Shown here one piece after another: positions 43,634 through 54,268 of a DNA stretch of 64,000 bases (the stretch's first letter is position 1; every line of letters begins with the position of its first letter). Source of the stretch: Posidonia oceanica (lineage: Eukaryota > Streptophyta > Magnoliopsida > Alismatales > Posidoniaceae); the NCBI GenBank assembly GCA_037176725.1, contig JAZBRS010000049.1, positions 10,868,001-10,932,000 on the forward strand, in the 5' to 3' direction. Both the position numbers and the translations under genes were made by a program. Below the pieces are notes generated by a model. It worked only from the letters and a program-made list of their open reading frames with translations. It was not told the origin of the DNA and did not search any database.

Positions 43634-44464
43634 GTGCCACTACGTGCAGCGACTAGCTGACATGGACTCCGTTTGACCTAGTCTTGCGGAGTATCCACGG
43701 CATTTCCACGATCTTTTCGAGAGATATTTGTGCCAGTCGCCCGCTTATACAGTGACTAGCCATAAAAATCAGTTTTCTTCTAGAACCTTCCTAGATATGA
43801 GCCACCCGTGTCCCACGAACCTATAAATAGACCCCGTGAGTTAGTACTCAAGAGGAGGCTTTTTTAGGGTTTGGAGGGATTTTTAGGGTTAAGGGAGGCC
43901 AAATTTAGAGAGAGAGAGTAATCTTCTAAGAGAGAAACCCTAGCCTCTACCTTCAATTGAGAAACCCTAGATCCCAGAGATCACCATATTCAACTTAGAC
44001 CCTGAGATCTCGAGCCTAGCCGGAGCTCCGACTGTGCCTCCACTTCCTCACTTCACTGCATACAGCACGAGGGTGAAGGGAGTATCTTCTTCCAATCTAC
44101 TTTTCATTTCATTATTGCATTCCTTAACATAAGACCCATAGCATATGCATGCGGGGAACCACCCTCGGTAAGTATTAGATTCATTTGTTTATATTATTCT
44201 CTGTTTTTTTTCTATTATCATTCACTACACAGGAACTTACTCAGATCTATTTTTACTTGTTTTGAAGGAAAGGAATACGCTTACGTAACATGAGGACGCC
44301 GTTGGACGACACCCTGCCATCGAACCAGTGAGCCGAGTACCCACATCATCTTCATCTCCCCAGGCGCCTTGTCCGCCCATAGATGAGTGGTGATCACGAC
44401 AAAGTTGACGACGTACGTCGAAGCGTAGATATCTTCACAAACACCCCTAATTCCAACATCTACA

Positions 44465-44628
44465 AAACCCTTCCTTTGCGTGCCTCTTCGGACTCCCGCC
44501 AATTTGCTTCCTTAATTTGAGAACAAACCCTTCCTTTGCATGCCTCATGCCTCTTCGGAGTCCTGCCGGTGTGCTTCCTTAATTTGAGGACAAACCCTTC
44601 CTTTGCGTGCCTCGTGCCTCATCGGTGT
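44465..44628. repeat. 164-bp spacer between inverted LTRs with tandem repeat
   Basis: About 2.4 copies of a 62-67-bp unit containing CAAACCCTTCCTTTGCGTGC, CTTCGGAGTCCTGCC and GCTTCCTTAATTTGAG, with starts near 44464, 44524 and 44591. It is the centre of the large inverted repeat. Confidence 0.75.
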
Positions 44629-46193
44629 TGTAGATGTGAATTATGGGGGTGTAGATGAAGATGACTGCGCTTCCACGTACGTTGTCAACTTTGTTGTGAT
44701 CGCCACTCGTCAATGGGCAGACAAGGCACCTAGGGAGATGTAGATGATGTGGGTACTTGGCTCACTAGATGGCTTCCTCGTGTTACGTGAGCGTATTCCT
44801 TTCCTTCAAAACAAATAAAGATAGATCTAGGTAAGTTCGTGTGTAGTAAATGATAACAAAAGGAAAACAGAGAATAATATAAACAAATAAATCTAATACT
44901 AACCGGGGATTGTTCCCTGCATACTTATGCTATGGGTCTTATGTTAAGGAATACAATAATGAAATAAAAAACGATTGGAAGAAGATACTCCCTTCACCCT
45001 CGTGCTGTATGCAGTGGAGTAAGGAAGTGGAGGCACGGTCGGAGCTCCAACAAGACTCGAGATCTCGGGGATCTAGGTTGGGACGTGGTGATCTCTAGGA
45101 TCGATAATGGGGGGCTAGGGTTTCTCTCTTAGAAGATGACTCTCTCGCTCTCTCTCAATTTGGCCTCCTTAAACCCTAAAATTCTTAAAATTGCCTCCTT
45201 TTTGAGATCCCCTGAGCACTGACTCACGGGACCTATTTATAGGTTCGTGGGACACAGGTGGCTCATAGCTAGGAAGGTTCTAGAGGTTTCTAGAAGAAAA
45301 CCGATATTTATGGCTAGTCGCCGTACAGGCCGGCGATTGGCACAAATATCTCCCGAAAAGATCGTGAAAATGCCGTAGAAACTCCGCAAGACCAGGTCAG
45401 CGGAGTCCACATCAGCTAGTCGCCTGTCACACAGGCGCCTAGCTGCTGCACTATTCTAGGCAACTATAATATTTGTTTCTGATTTTAGAAATTGGTTTTT
45501 GATTTTGAGGGATTGGATTAGTACATTAAAACGTGTAGAAAATCAAGATATTTATTTGAAGCCACCTAGGATTTTCTAGATGTTCTTTGATTATTTATTT
45601 TATATGATATATGTGTTATACTATATATTAAATGCTAGAAAATCATATAAATATCAATAATTTACGGAAAAATGTTATAATAGCTTATAAAATTCCCGTA
45701 TATTATATTAATGCCCAGGATATTAAAATTAAGCTGGAGAGAGAGGTCTGATGCTAGTCGCCTGTCTCACAGGGGCCTGTACAGTCCAGTCGCCTCTTTG
45801 GATGGCATCTGGCTGTGTCGCCACTCTAGGAGGCAACTAGCTAGGTCTTTTGTATTTTTAACCCTGTCTTTTAAGTTGATCCAGAGAAACATGATAAAAG
45901 CCCAAAAACCTCAGGGATCTCATGAAATCATAAAAACATCTTCTTTTGACTCAAACCTGCCACTGATTTGAGTGGGATAAAGAGTGCTCAAGGTACTCAA
46001 ACTTGCCACGAGTTTGGGCGAGTCAGCTCTGCTACAGCTAATGACCTTGAGTCAAGTAAAATCAAGTATTGTTTTTTAAGTAAGTCATGAAAAATCTGGA
46101 AAATGTGTTATTAAGCCTTAGTTGTGTGATCTGGGTGCCTCAAAAGTTCCTGTCCTCTATGAACTCTCAGAAATGCGAAAATAGGATATCTAC
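44629..46193 (-). repeat. LTR F: 3' LTR of element F (1565 bp)
   Basis: Minus-strand start TGTAGATATCCTATTTTCGC at 46193 and end CACATCTACA at 44629. It has a TATA box (minus strand, about 45243-45233), GGCGAC motifs, and the same intron-like pair as LTR E. A purine-rich GAGGGGCATT lies before its start (46194-46203). Confidence 0.8.
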
Positions 46194-49173
46194 AAATGCC
46201 CCTCGTTGGAGTTGATCTTGGAACAAGATCAATTCCAAGGTAAGAATGATGTCCTATTGAGCATTTCCTGAAAAGGAGAGCTTCGTCTAAAACAATTCGC
46301 CACTAGGGATGAAAAAAAGATAAAAAAAGAAGGGGTGAACTAACTCGGTGTCGGGAGATTGCCGCACGGCCGAGTAGTTCGATTAATTGTCGTCATATTG
46401 AAGACTCAGGCATTGAGGGGGTCAAGTCGGTGCTATGTGTCGCAGCCGATGTCAAGACTAGGTCAACCATATAGAGATATACTTCAACGGGGCAGAAGCT
46501 AAGGAGGAAATCGTGGGGTTTTATCCCGACACGCTCGAAAGGAGTTTGGCATCTCGTTTGAGACTTTACTTGGATTGGAATTGATAAAAAGATAGGTAGA
46601 AACTAGGTTGGCTCTAGGAGAATCACATGTCCTAAGGGTTTCTAACACTCTTGAAGGTCATTTTGCTCCGTCCGTGCTCCACTTCCAATGATATGAGAGA
46701 ATGCATGGATGCATGATTCAAGCAAACAATGATAATGCAAGGTCAACATACGATGCAATGAATGATCCATATGCTAGGTTAGGATGGTGGGGTACGGTTG
46801 GTCCCAAACCATATGGACATATGCAAAATGAATGAATGCAATTTGTTGTGGTCAAGTGTTTTCCGTCCTTGAGTGTGACCAGTACTCTTAGGAAAGGACT
46901 GTCGTCCCACAACTCGATTTGGCAAATAAAGGAGTTCTATGATTAAAGAATCGGGTGAGGGAGATAACCCTTCCTTTGCCAAACTGGGGTTTGCCTTTTA
47001 GTCAAAGTGGGTGTGCCTTTGCACACTATATGAGCCCCTTAGGCGTGAGCTCATTCTTTATGTTGTAAGCTTTATACCTGTACATTTAACAAAAGATGTT
47101 AGTAATCACAGGTGAACCTTTCCCAGTTCCTAGGGCGATTGACTAAGTTTTACTTGTATAGGAGATAAAGTAATCCCTTAATCAACATGCTTGGGAACTA
47201 GGTGGAGGGAATTAGTCTTGACCTTAGCTAAAGAGATGGAAAATCGGAGCCCAGTAGACGCCGATTGTGAGTCATTCGCAGATACTCTAAAGATTATTGC
47301 AGAAGCAATGTCTTTGTTGAGAAGACGCACCCAAGTAGTGAGACACGCTTGAGTAGGATGCTATCTCCAAATCCGAGTGAGTCGATTGTTGCATCACCGG
47401 CCAGACTAATTCCAATTTTCCTACTTACTAAGTTTTCACTTGTATGTTGGGTGGATGGGGCTTTTTTTTGGTTGGTTTTCTTGGATTTTCTAATTTTTTG
47501 AATTTTGTGATTTTATGATTTTTTTTGGATTGATGAGTGCAGTCACAACCGCCTACTTACAGATTTTTGCAGTATTGCCTTATATTATCTATGGTGAGAG
47601 AACTTTCCCTTCTAACATGCTTTGTCTTTTAAGAACATAGGACCTCATACTAGCCTTAGTTTGATCATTGTCTCATTTATTTACTCAGTCCTTGAACTTC
47701 TAGGATTCCCTGCCCCTTATCTGTGGGTGAGATAGGTGGAGGAGGTTTGAAGTACAGTAGGCTCTTGACTTTGGCTCAAGTTTGAGTTCCGCTTGCCTAT
47801 TTTGCGCCTTTTAATTTTTTTCTAGGATTCTTTTCTTGATTTATGGACAGCTTTCTCTGCTGCCTTCTTTTCACTCTTTGGATAGCTCTTTGCTGGCCTC
47901 TTTCATTGTCTTCTTTTTTCTTTTCTTGGTTTCTTACTTGGACAGCTTCTTTGCTGTCTTCTTTCCTCTCTTATTTGGACAGCTTCTTTGCTACCTTCTT
48001 TTCTTGGTGCTTTATTTGGCGAACGGCTCAAACCATTAGCCTTTGCTCTGAGCCAGCCTTTTCCTTACCTCCCCGTGCAAATGTATGTGTAGACAGGACA
48101 AGGTTGAGGTTACCCTAGTTGTTCAGTTCCTTTTCTACTTGGGATACAACTTTCCTTCTTTGCGTAGGACTTGGTCTTTGGTTCCTTCTAGACTTTGGCA
48201 TGCTAATTAAGGGTGTATTGTATGTAACTCCCATGGATCTAAAGATGCCTTCAGGTTGTCACGACCAGTAGTTGGACCTTCCCTAGGTGTCACGATCTCT
48301 GCTTAGGAACCTTAGGTAATATTTTGGCAATTCTACTTAATGCCTTAAGTTGTTGGGTGTAACCCGCACTCATCAGTCATTTATTTTATTACTTATAATA
48401 TAACTTAACATTAGAGATGAATAAAGACAGTAAAAGGAAAACAAAGTAAGGAAAGAAAATGTCTTATTTACAAGTTTCAATTTAATTTTACCACTGCCCT
48501 TAGTCGGGTTCAGTGGAACTTCGCACCTCCCTCCCCAGATGAGGGGGCTTACCTGAGGGGTGACTGTGGAAGCTTGCCCCTGGCGTTGAGTAGTCAAGTG
48601 CTTGTGGTGCATATTCTTGTCTTTCTTTCGGTTTGCGCCCAGTCCTTGCTTTCAGAGGGTCAGAGTCGGACTCGCCTTGACCCGTTTCTTGCCATATGCC
48701 GTTGGTGGCTTTGTCTTGGAGTGAGGCTATCAGATTTCCTCCTCCTTTTGAAGTGTGAGTACGGATGGGTTCTACAATAACCTCTCCTTCACAGCCGTAG
48801 TCCTCATGACTGCCCCTAGTGTGCCCATTTGTAGGATCAGGCGGCTTGGGAGGAAGACTGATTACTACTTGTAGATTCTGGTAGAACGAGTGTAGTGCAG
48901 CCTCTGTTTCATACCAGTCTGAATCAGTATACTCAACGCACCTAGGTGACTGGTTTCTTCTATTAAGTCCTGGAGCACCTGAGAATCAGGTAGCTCTTTA
49001 TTGCATGGTTCAGATGGTGGTCCTTCATGGCCAGGGTCCGGAGGAGTGAGTTCCCAATCTGCTTGTATATGCTAGATGGATGCACACTCAGATCGAGCAG
49101 CTGATAAGATGATCTTTGCATCCGCGTGAGCCACTCGATGGTTGAACAAGGGCTCTTGATGTATCTGCATCAC
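46194..49173 (-). other. 3' non-coding region of element F
   Basis: About 3 kb with no pol domain. Recognisable pieces are a purine-rich PPT-like tract beside the LTR (46194-46203), a T-rich segment at 47460-47530 matching the A-rich repeats of G (63415-63550), and four GGACAGCTTCTTTGCT-type units at 47844-48010, also found reversed in G near 63044 and 63092. Confidence 0.6.
47843..48010 (-). repeat. Short repeats GGACAGCTTCTTTGCT
   Basis: Units at about 47844, 47880, 47940 and 47979 followed by (G/C)(T/C)CTTCTTT. They keep a plus-strand frame open (47836-48118) but encode only Leu/Phe/Ser runs. Confidence 0.65.
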
Positions 49174-51198
49174 CTACCGGTCCCTTTGAGCTGCCTTTAG
49201 TCTGGCTTTAAGCTCAGACCATATGATTTCACCCTTGTCATTAAGATTATGTATTTTATCTTTGACAGTAAAACAATCTTCAAGGGTATGCCCATTGTTT
49301 TGGTGGTAAGGGCAGTACTTAGACATATTAGCATTGGGAGGACTTGGACTAGGCTTTGGGAGCTGCAAATCTCCACTTTCAGCCAGCATCCTGAATGTAT
49401 GGGATTGATTCAAGAAGCGGAGGATAGTTTTGCCTTTGAGGGCCTTTGTAGTTTCCCGGTGGAGGGACGTTATGGTAGTTCCTCTGCCCCTGCTGTTGCC
49501 CCTAGTATCCATTGTTTATCCATCCTTGCTGGGCATGTACCGCGTAATCAGGTGACAGTTGTTGTTGGTGCTAAGATGGCTGCACTAACTGTCCCTGGTA
49601 TTGCGCTGGTTGATACTGGGTCAATTGCCCTTAGGCCAGAAGTGAGTGCTCAGACTAGTATTGGGGATTCCTTTGCCCTTTCTGCTTTTATTGAATTGAA
49701 ACCTAGGCCATGTCACCGGTGATCCCTTCAAGTGAATAGCCAGTGGTCTTCTTCTTGTCCCTTCCCTCGAGCTCTAAGAATGGTAGCTCTTCTTTGTGAC
49801 GGAGGACTCTTGCAGCACGCTCGTACAGTTGAGGGTATGTTTGGAGATCACTAATCAGTAGCCCTGTTCTGAGTGCTCCGATAGTGTTTCGGGAAATGAC
49901 CTCAACTGCTTGGCTTTCAGGTATGTAGCATTTGGACCTTCCAGCCATGTCTCTCCATTTGCTTGCAAAAGTGGCAAACTCTCATCAGGTTTCATCCTTT
50001 CAGCGAGGAGGTCACTCATTGTAGGCTCGTGTTGGATGCGATGGCCATATTGGAGTAGAAATTTTTTATGGACCATCTTGAAGCTACTGAGATCATATGC
50101 TGTGAGGATGTTGAACCATCCCAGTGCTTCTCCTTCCAAGCTCTTGAAAAAGAGGTAGATAGTAAGTCCATTGTCATATTGATAGGGTAGAGCATCCATG
50201 GTAAATGTGGCTAGATGGCCTCTCGGATCCTTTGTTCCACTATATTTCCTCATTTTTGGCATTTTGAATCCTGGTGGAAGAACAAAATGAGGGAATTTGG
50301 ATGTGTCAAACCCTATTGGTGCTTTATTTGTAACCCCTGCCTCTGTTAGCGCCTCAGAGATCATTCTTTTAATGTCTTGTCCTGGCGCAGCCTGTTGCCC
50401 TTGGCTTAGGTGCCCATGTGTTTGGTGGAATGGTGGTGGTACAAGGTTGTAGGGTGGAGAGAAGGGTAGGGATGGAGGTGGTGTGTAGTATGATTGCATG
50501 TTAGTGGGAGGTTGTGGTGAATATGACGTTTCGGGATATTGCGGTTGGTGGTAGGTTGTGTGTGATGTTTCGGGGTATTGTAGGAAGTAGTTGGTTGTGT
50601 GTGATGGCATGGTTTAATGCATGAAAGGATAGGTTGGTGTTGCGTAGTGTTGTGCGTATGAACTTTGGGCAGTGAAGTTATAGTGGGGTTTGGTGGTATG
50701 GTGTATGTGTTAATGGGTGTGATTAGCAGGTTTTGGTGGTAGTTTAGGGAAGAAGGTTGGTGGATGAATAGAATTTGTGGGCTCCTAAGTGAGGGGTGGT
50801 GCCGTGCCAGGAGTTGATAGATCTTCCTCAGACAAATAGGAAGCAGTCGACGTAGGCGGCACTATGTGGACGGTTGCCCCAGGAAGTGTGCGTTCAAGCG
50901 GGGTACTCCATGGTCAGGAGTGGCTTATTTCCTCTTCTTCTTTAGATGACCGGCCCATGGTGTTGTTCGGAGCAGACACTACAAGAGCATGGTCCCCGAG
51001 AGAATAATTGTACAGTATTGATGTATAGGGCAATACTCGGCGACCCTTTTCTTGCATTGAGTCATGTGGCTCTTCTGTGTGTGAAGTTGAAGCTTCAAGG
51101 AAGAACCGATTCGGGTCCGTGCCTGGTTGTTCCATGGAGGTAGAGGTTGAGGCAGATGTCATATTGATGCGCTCTTGATTTTGTCGATAGGCCTCCAT
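49174..51198 (-). pseudogene. gag: gag of element F (broken)
   Basis: Starts MEAYRQNQERINMTS at 51198. The middle part (50610-49855) has a Pro/Tyr/Gln-rich lead, then IGFDTSKFPHFVLPPGFKMP, KMRKYSGTKDPRGHLATF and YLFFKSLEGEALGWFNIL, the conserved core of Tat-type gag. The knuckle CPYHQNNGHTLEDC lies in the 49512-49174 segment. Frameshifts occur near 50914, 49900 and 49703-49512. It resembles the gag of G (FDMSWFPPFRLPSGFKYPKT). In working elements it would build the particle; here it is dead. Confidence 0.85.
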
Positions 51199-51494
51199 GG
51201 TAAAATAGTTACAAGAGTTTGGAAAATGAAATTACAGACTCTATTAACACTACTTAATATAGACTCGAAAGAGGAAAGCAGTAAATGTAGATACCCCGTT
51301 TTGGCACTCCCTTCATGTTAGGATAATCTCTTGCATTAGGTCGCTTTTAGAGGCCCTCCACCCATTTCTGAATCTCACTTGAGCTAAATGTTCCTCTCAA
51401 GTCCAAAATGCTATACCTTTCTAAGCCCCAAATGTTGGCAACCTGAGTGTTCTTCACGTCCTGACCAAATTTGGAAGTCAAACTAATTAAGGGT

Positions 51495-51578
51495 GTTGTC
51501 CGCTGGATTGTCAGCGTACAACGTTGGCCGCTGGTTTTCCAGTGGCTAACATTGGCCGCTGGCTTTCCAGTGTCCAAC
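51495..51578 (+). repeat. Three end-to-end 28-bp palindromes in U3 of G
   Basis: Units 51495-51522 (GTTGTCCGCTGG, ATTG, TCAGCGTACAAC), 51523-51550 (GTTGGCCGCTGG, TTTT, CCAGTGGCTAAC) and 51551-51578 (ATTGGCCGCTGG, CTTT, CCAGTGTCCAAC). No spacer separates them. Most arm mismatches would be G-U pairs in RNA. Confidence 0.85.
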
Positions 51579-51750
51579 GTGGCAACCCAGTCAGCCAAAG
51601 CTTTCCTTATTTGGCCTAATCCAGAAATCATGTTTTTGCCTTCTTTGGAACCTGTTGACTGGTCAAAGCCATCAAAGCTGAGTTTAATACACTTAAAGAC
51701 TCCTTAATTGGAGAATCTTCTTTGATCCTGGTAGTTATGCCTCGGAGGTC

Positions 51751-51806
51751 GTTATACGCGAGTTCTCTCGCTTATAATGTTATACGCTGGTTTTCCAGCA
51801 TATAAC
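51751..51806 (+). repeat. Two end-to-end 28-bp palindromes near the TATA box of G
   Basis: Units 51751-51778 (GTTATACGCGAG, TTCT, CTCGCTTATAAT) and 51779-51806 (GTTATACGCTGG, TTTT, CCAGCATATAAC). The loop-closing stem is CGAG/CTCG in one and CTGG/CCAG in the other, a paired change. Confidence 0.85.
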
Positions 51807-51872
51807 ACTTCTAAAACAGGAAACTCTGCTGACTTGGCATTTATGTCCTTTTTTGTTCCTCCCTTGCTTCTA

Positions 51873-51880
51873 TAAAAGCA
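51873..51880 (+). promoter_or_regulatory. TATA box of element G
   Basis: TATAAAAG in CCCTTGCTTCTATAAAAGCAAGGG, nearly all of which is one perfect dyad: CCCTTGCTT and AAGCAAGGG flank CTATAA. Confidence 0.8.
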
Positions 51881-52701
51881 AGGGTACCCCCACAGAGTTC
51901 AAGGCCGGAATTTTGAGAGAGAAAAAGAGCTAAGAAACTTTTGGAACTCACATGCTCTTGAGATTAAAAATCTTAGAGAAGTGAGGTCCTCAATAATTGG
52001 AAAGAGAGGAGAGTTTTTTGAAAGAAGGAGAGTCTTAGAAAAAAAAAAGCTTGAGGATCCTTTTGTCGTTGTTGGCTTCATGCCAACATAGTTTGCACCT
52101 TGTGCATAGACAGAGGAGACTCTATTTCATTCATTTCCTTTTTATTTCTGATATTGTATGTTTAATTCCGTAGTATAATCAAGCATTTTTATTTCAAGTT
52201 CATATATTTTTAACTAGGCATACATCTCTTTTAGTTGCAACTGGAGGGATCAAACCCCTCGGGTACGTATCTCACTACGTTTTCTTTACTTTCATTTCTA
52301 CTAACTCTGGATAGATTACTACACATATTGATCCATTTTTATATTGTCTTGTTTGTTTTGCTTTGCTAACGTTTGTCATATAAGGAGGAAGAAGGAAGAA
52401 AGAGCTTACCAAGCACGGGCACCCTTAGGCAATGCTGGCGTTGTCCCAAGGTAGCTGAACCCGCAACCACACTACATCTCCCCAAAGGTGTCTCGAGGGC
52501 CGGAGAAAGCGAACCGAGAGTGGCGATCACACCAATTCCATCACACGTGGAGTGACAGAGTCGGATACAAAGAAGGGGAACCTCGAGAAAGAGAAGATAG
52601 AGTGAGCAAAAGAGAGAGCCAAAAAGAAGCCCTCTTCTTCCCCAAAACCTCCCATCCATCATCTTCTTCTTCTCCTCCATAAAAACCCCATATCCACAGT
52701 C

Positions 52702-52719
52702 TGGCGATCAGGGTGGGAC
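52702..52719 (+). promoter_or_regulatory. Primer binding site of element G
   Basis: TGGCGATCAGGGTGGGAC starts three bases after the LTR end, the same position as in C. It differs from the A/B/C site after TGGCGA, so another tRNA may be used. Confidence 0.6.
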
Positions 52720-52992
52720 CGCTAAAAGTGCCCCCGTGCAAGGTAAGTAACCCTTTCTTTCTTCTTCCTCCTTCATTATTAACATTCTTAGTTTAATTTT
52801 AGTTTCTTATTTTCTCGTATGTTTTAGAGAAGCGACGAAATTCCTCGTAGTGTTTTGAGGCGTCGTGACTTTCTTTTCGTTTGTTTTCTTCGTGTCAATA
52901 ACTGAAATCACCTCCCACTTCTCTCTGGATTCTCGAGCGTGGGGGTGGGCTGTAAAAATTACTATTTTTTTTTTTAAAAATACTGTCAGTAC

Positions 52993-53048
52993 GTTATACG
53001 CGTGATCTGACGCGTCTAACATTGGACGCTACAATATCCATGTCTAAC
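52993..53048 (+). repeat. Pair of 28-bp palindromes in leader of G
   Basis: 52993-53020 (GTTATACGCGTG, ATCT, GACGCGTCTAAC) and 53021-53048 (ATTGGACGCTAC, AATA, TCCATGTCTAAC). Confidence 0.75.
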
Positions 53049-53760
53049 AACCACTGAACAGGAACCCTTCTGTTTTAAATTTTCTTTTTAGTTTTTTTTG
53101 TTATAACTGGCCCAAAGAACTGAGGTGTGAGGTGATCGGCTCTGCCGTAGGGACCGGAACTTCAGTTCCTTTGGGTGCTTTGCAAAAATTTAACAAAAAA
53201 AAAATCACATCTTTCTTATATGACTTTCATGGCCCTCTTTGGGAACTAAATTGCTTGTGTCATTTCTTGGATTATATAAGTAACCATCTAGGTCCCAAGC
53301 ACCTCTGTTGCAAGGGGCTTAGAAAAGGTACTTGTATTGTCATTGTCTTTTGCTAGGGGCCCTCCTTCTTCCTTGGCCTTTTAGTGAAAGATAATTAGAA
53401 CCTCAAGCCTTGACTTGTATTCCTCCCTCCCCCTTTCGGTGGTTTGTTTATTTCTTTTGTGTATACATACGTGAGTGATCCGATCAATCCCGAGTACGCT
53501 GGGCTCTACCTCTACGGGGTAGGGACCTAAGTGTATTCAGGCTCCCCCTAGCATCCTCAGGAGTTGAGGTAGGGGATAGTACCAATCATATTCACCCATC
53601 TTGTGAGGAGCCTTAGAAAATCCAAAAAAAGCCATACCTAAGCCTTAAGGAACCCAGAAAGCTACAACAGGTTTAAAACACTAATCTTAAAGCGAAAACC
53701 AAAATTAAAATCTTAAATCACTGTTTGAAAGTATTGCTGTGCAGTTCTCTGAAACAGGGC

Positions 53761-53816
53761 GTTGGTCGTTGAAATCCCTGCATATAACATTGTACGCAGC
53801 AGATTAAGCGTCTAAC
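53761..53816 (+). repeat. Pair of 28-bp palindromes in leader of G
   Basis: 53761-53788 (GTTGGTCGTTGA, AATC, CCTGCATATAAC) and 53789-53816 (ATTGTACGCAGC, AGAT, TAAGCGTCTAAC). More decayed than the U3 copies. Confidence 0.65.
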
Positions 53817-54176
53817 ACATTCTCTGTGTGGCTGTCATATTTTAGCTCCTTTGTGTGATTTGTTTGGTAGGGGAGACTTTGAAAAATCCAAAACAGTGAC
53901 AATATCAGTTAGGGGAAACTCTGTTTATTTTTCTTAGGAATCTGTATTAAAATTCTTGTAATTTCCCTTTCTTCGCACTTGTAATCCTTTAAAAAAAAAC
54001 AAAAAAAAAAGGAAAAGAAGAAAAGCAAAAAAGAGAAAAAGCAGAAAAAGAACAAAAAAAGAGGAAAAGAAAAATCATTAAAAAAAAAAGAAAAGCAAAA
54101 AAAAAAGAAAAAAGAGTGAAAGGCTGAGAAGAAAAGAGAAGACAGGAAAAGAGTTGGAGGAGATACAACTAGGGAC

Positions 54177-54232
54177 GTTGAACGCCTGATATCTTGCGTC
54201 CAACGTTATACGCCGTATACTGAGGCGTATTA
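54177..54232 (+). repeat. Pair of 28-bp palindromes just upstream of gag of G
   Basis: 54177-54204 (GTTGAACGCCTG, ATAT, CTTGCGTCCAAC) and 54205-54232 (GTTATACGCCGT, ATAC, TGAGGCGTATTA). Confidence 0.7.
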
Positions 54233-54268
54233 CGCCCTGAAGCCAATTCCATCTCACAAGCTGCAGCA

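Larger units (their letters stand above)
40425..44464 (+). repeat. LTR E: 5'-truncated LTR, plus orientation, split by hAT element H
   Basis: Starting at GGCGACACAGCC (about 40427) it matches, in reverse complement, LTR F from about 45830 down to 44629. It includes a TATA box (CTATAAATAG, 43821-43830), an intron-like donor/acceptor pair (44168-44277) and the end CCAACATCTACA at 44464. The first about 360 bp expected from F are missing. Excluding element H it is about 1.2 kb. Confidence 0.72.
44629..51285 (-). mobile_element. Element F: gag-only Tat-type LTR element, 5' end displaced by G
   Basis: Minus-strand element with 3' LTR (44629-46193), long 3' region (46194-49173) and gag (49174-51198). 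No protease, RT or integrase remains. The 5' LTR is not visible because element G starts at 51286, 87 bp upstream of the gag ATG. Its 3' region is homologous to that of G (62655-64000). Confidence 0.75.
51286..52698 (+). repeat. 5' LTR of element G (1413 bp)
   Basis: Starts TGTAGATACCCCGTTTTGGC, ends ATATCCACA. It holds five 28-bp palindromes, a TATA box within a dyad, an intron-like segment at 52263-52384, and a GGAAGAAGGAAGAAAG-type purine tract. Matched along its length by LTR D. Right end set by the TGG primer site, with no 3' LTR to confirm. Confidence 0.82.
52720..54268 (+). other. 5' leader of element G
   Basis: About 1.55 kb. A strong donor-like CAAG/GTAAGTAA at 52743 and an acceptor-like GCTGCAG ending at 54266, two bases before the gag ATG, could remove almost the whole leader. 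It contains three more pairs of 28-bp palindromes (52993-53048, 53761-53816, 54177-54232) and an A-rich low-complexity tract at 53990-54120. ORFs here show no domain. Confidence 0.6.

Noticed and set aside
47836..48118. Hydrophobic Leu/Phe/Ser ORFs as a membrane protein
   Set aside because: They translate the GGACAGCTTCTTTGCT repeats in the 3' region of F, on the strand opposite to the element.
26018..54232. 28-bp palindromic repeats as a CRISPR array
   Set aside because: Units abut with no spacers, the context is plant LTR retrotransposons, and no cas genes exist.
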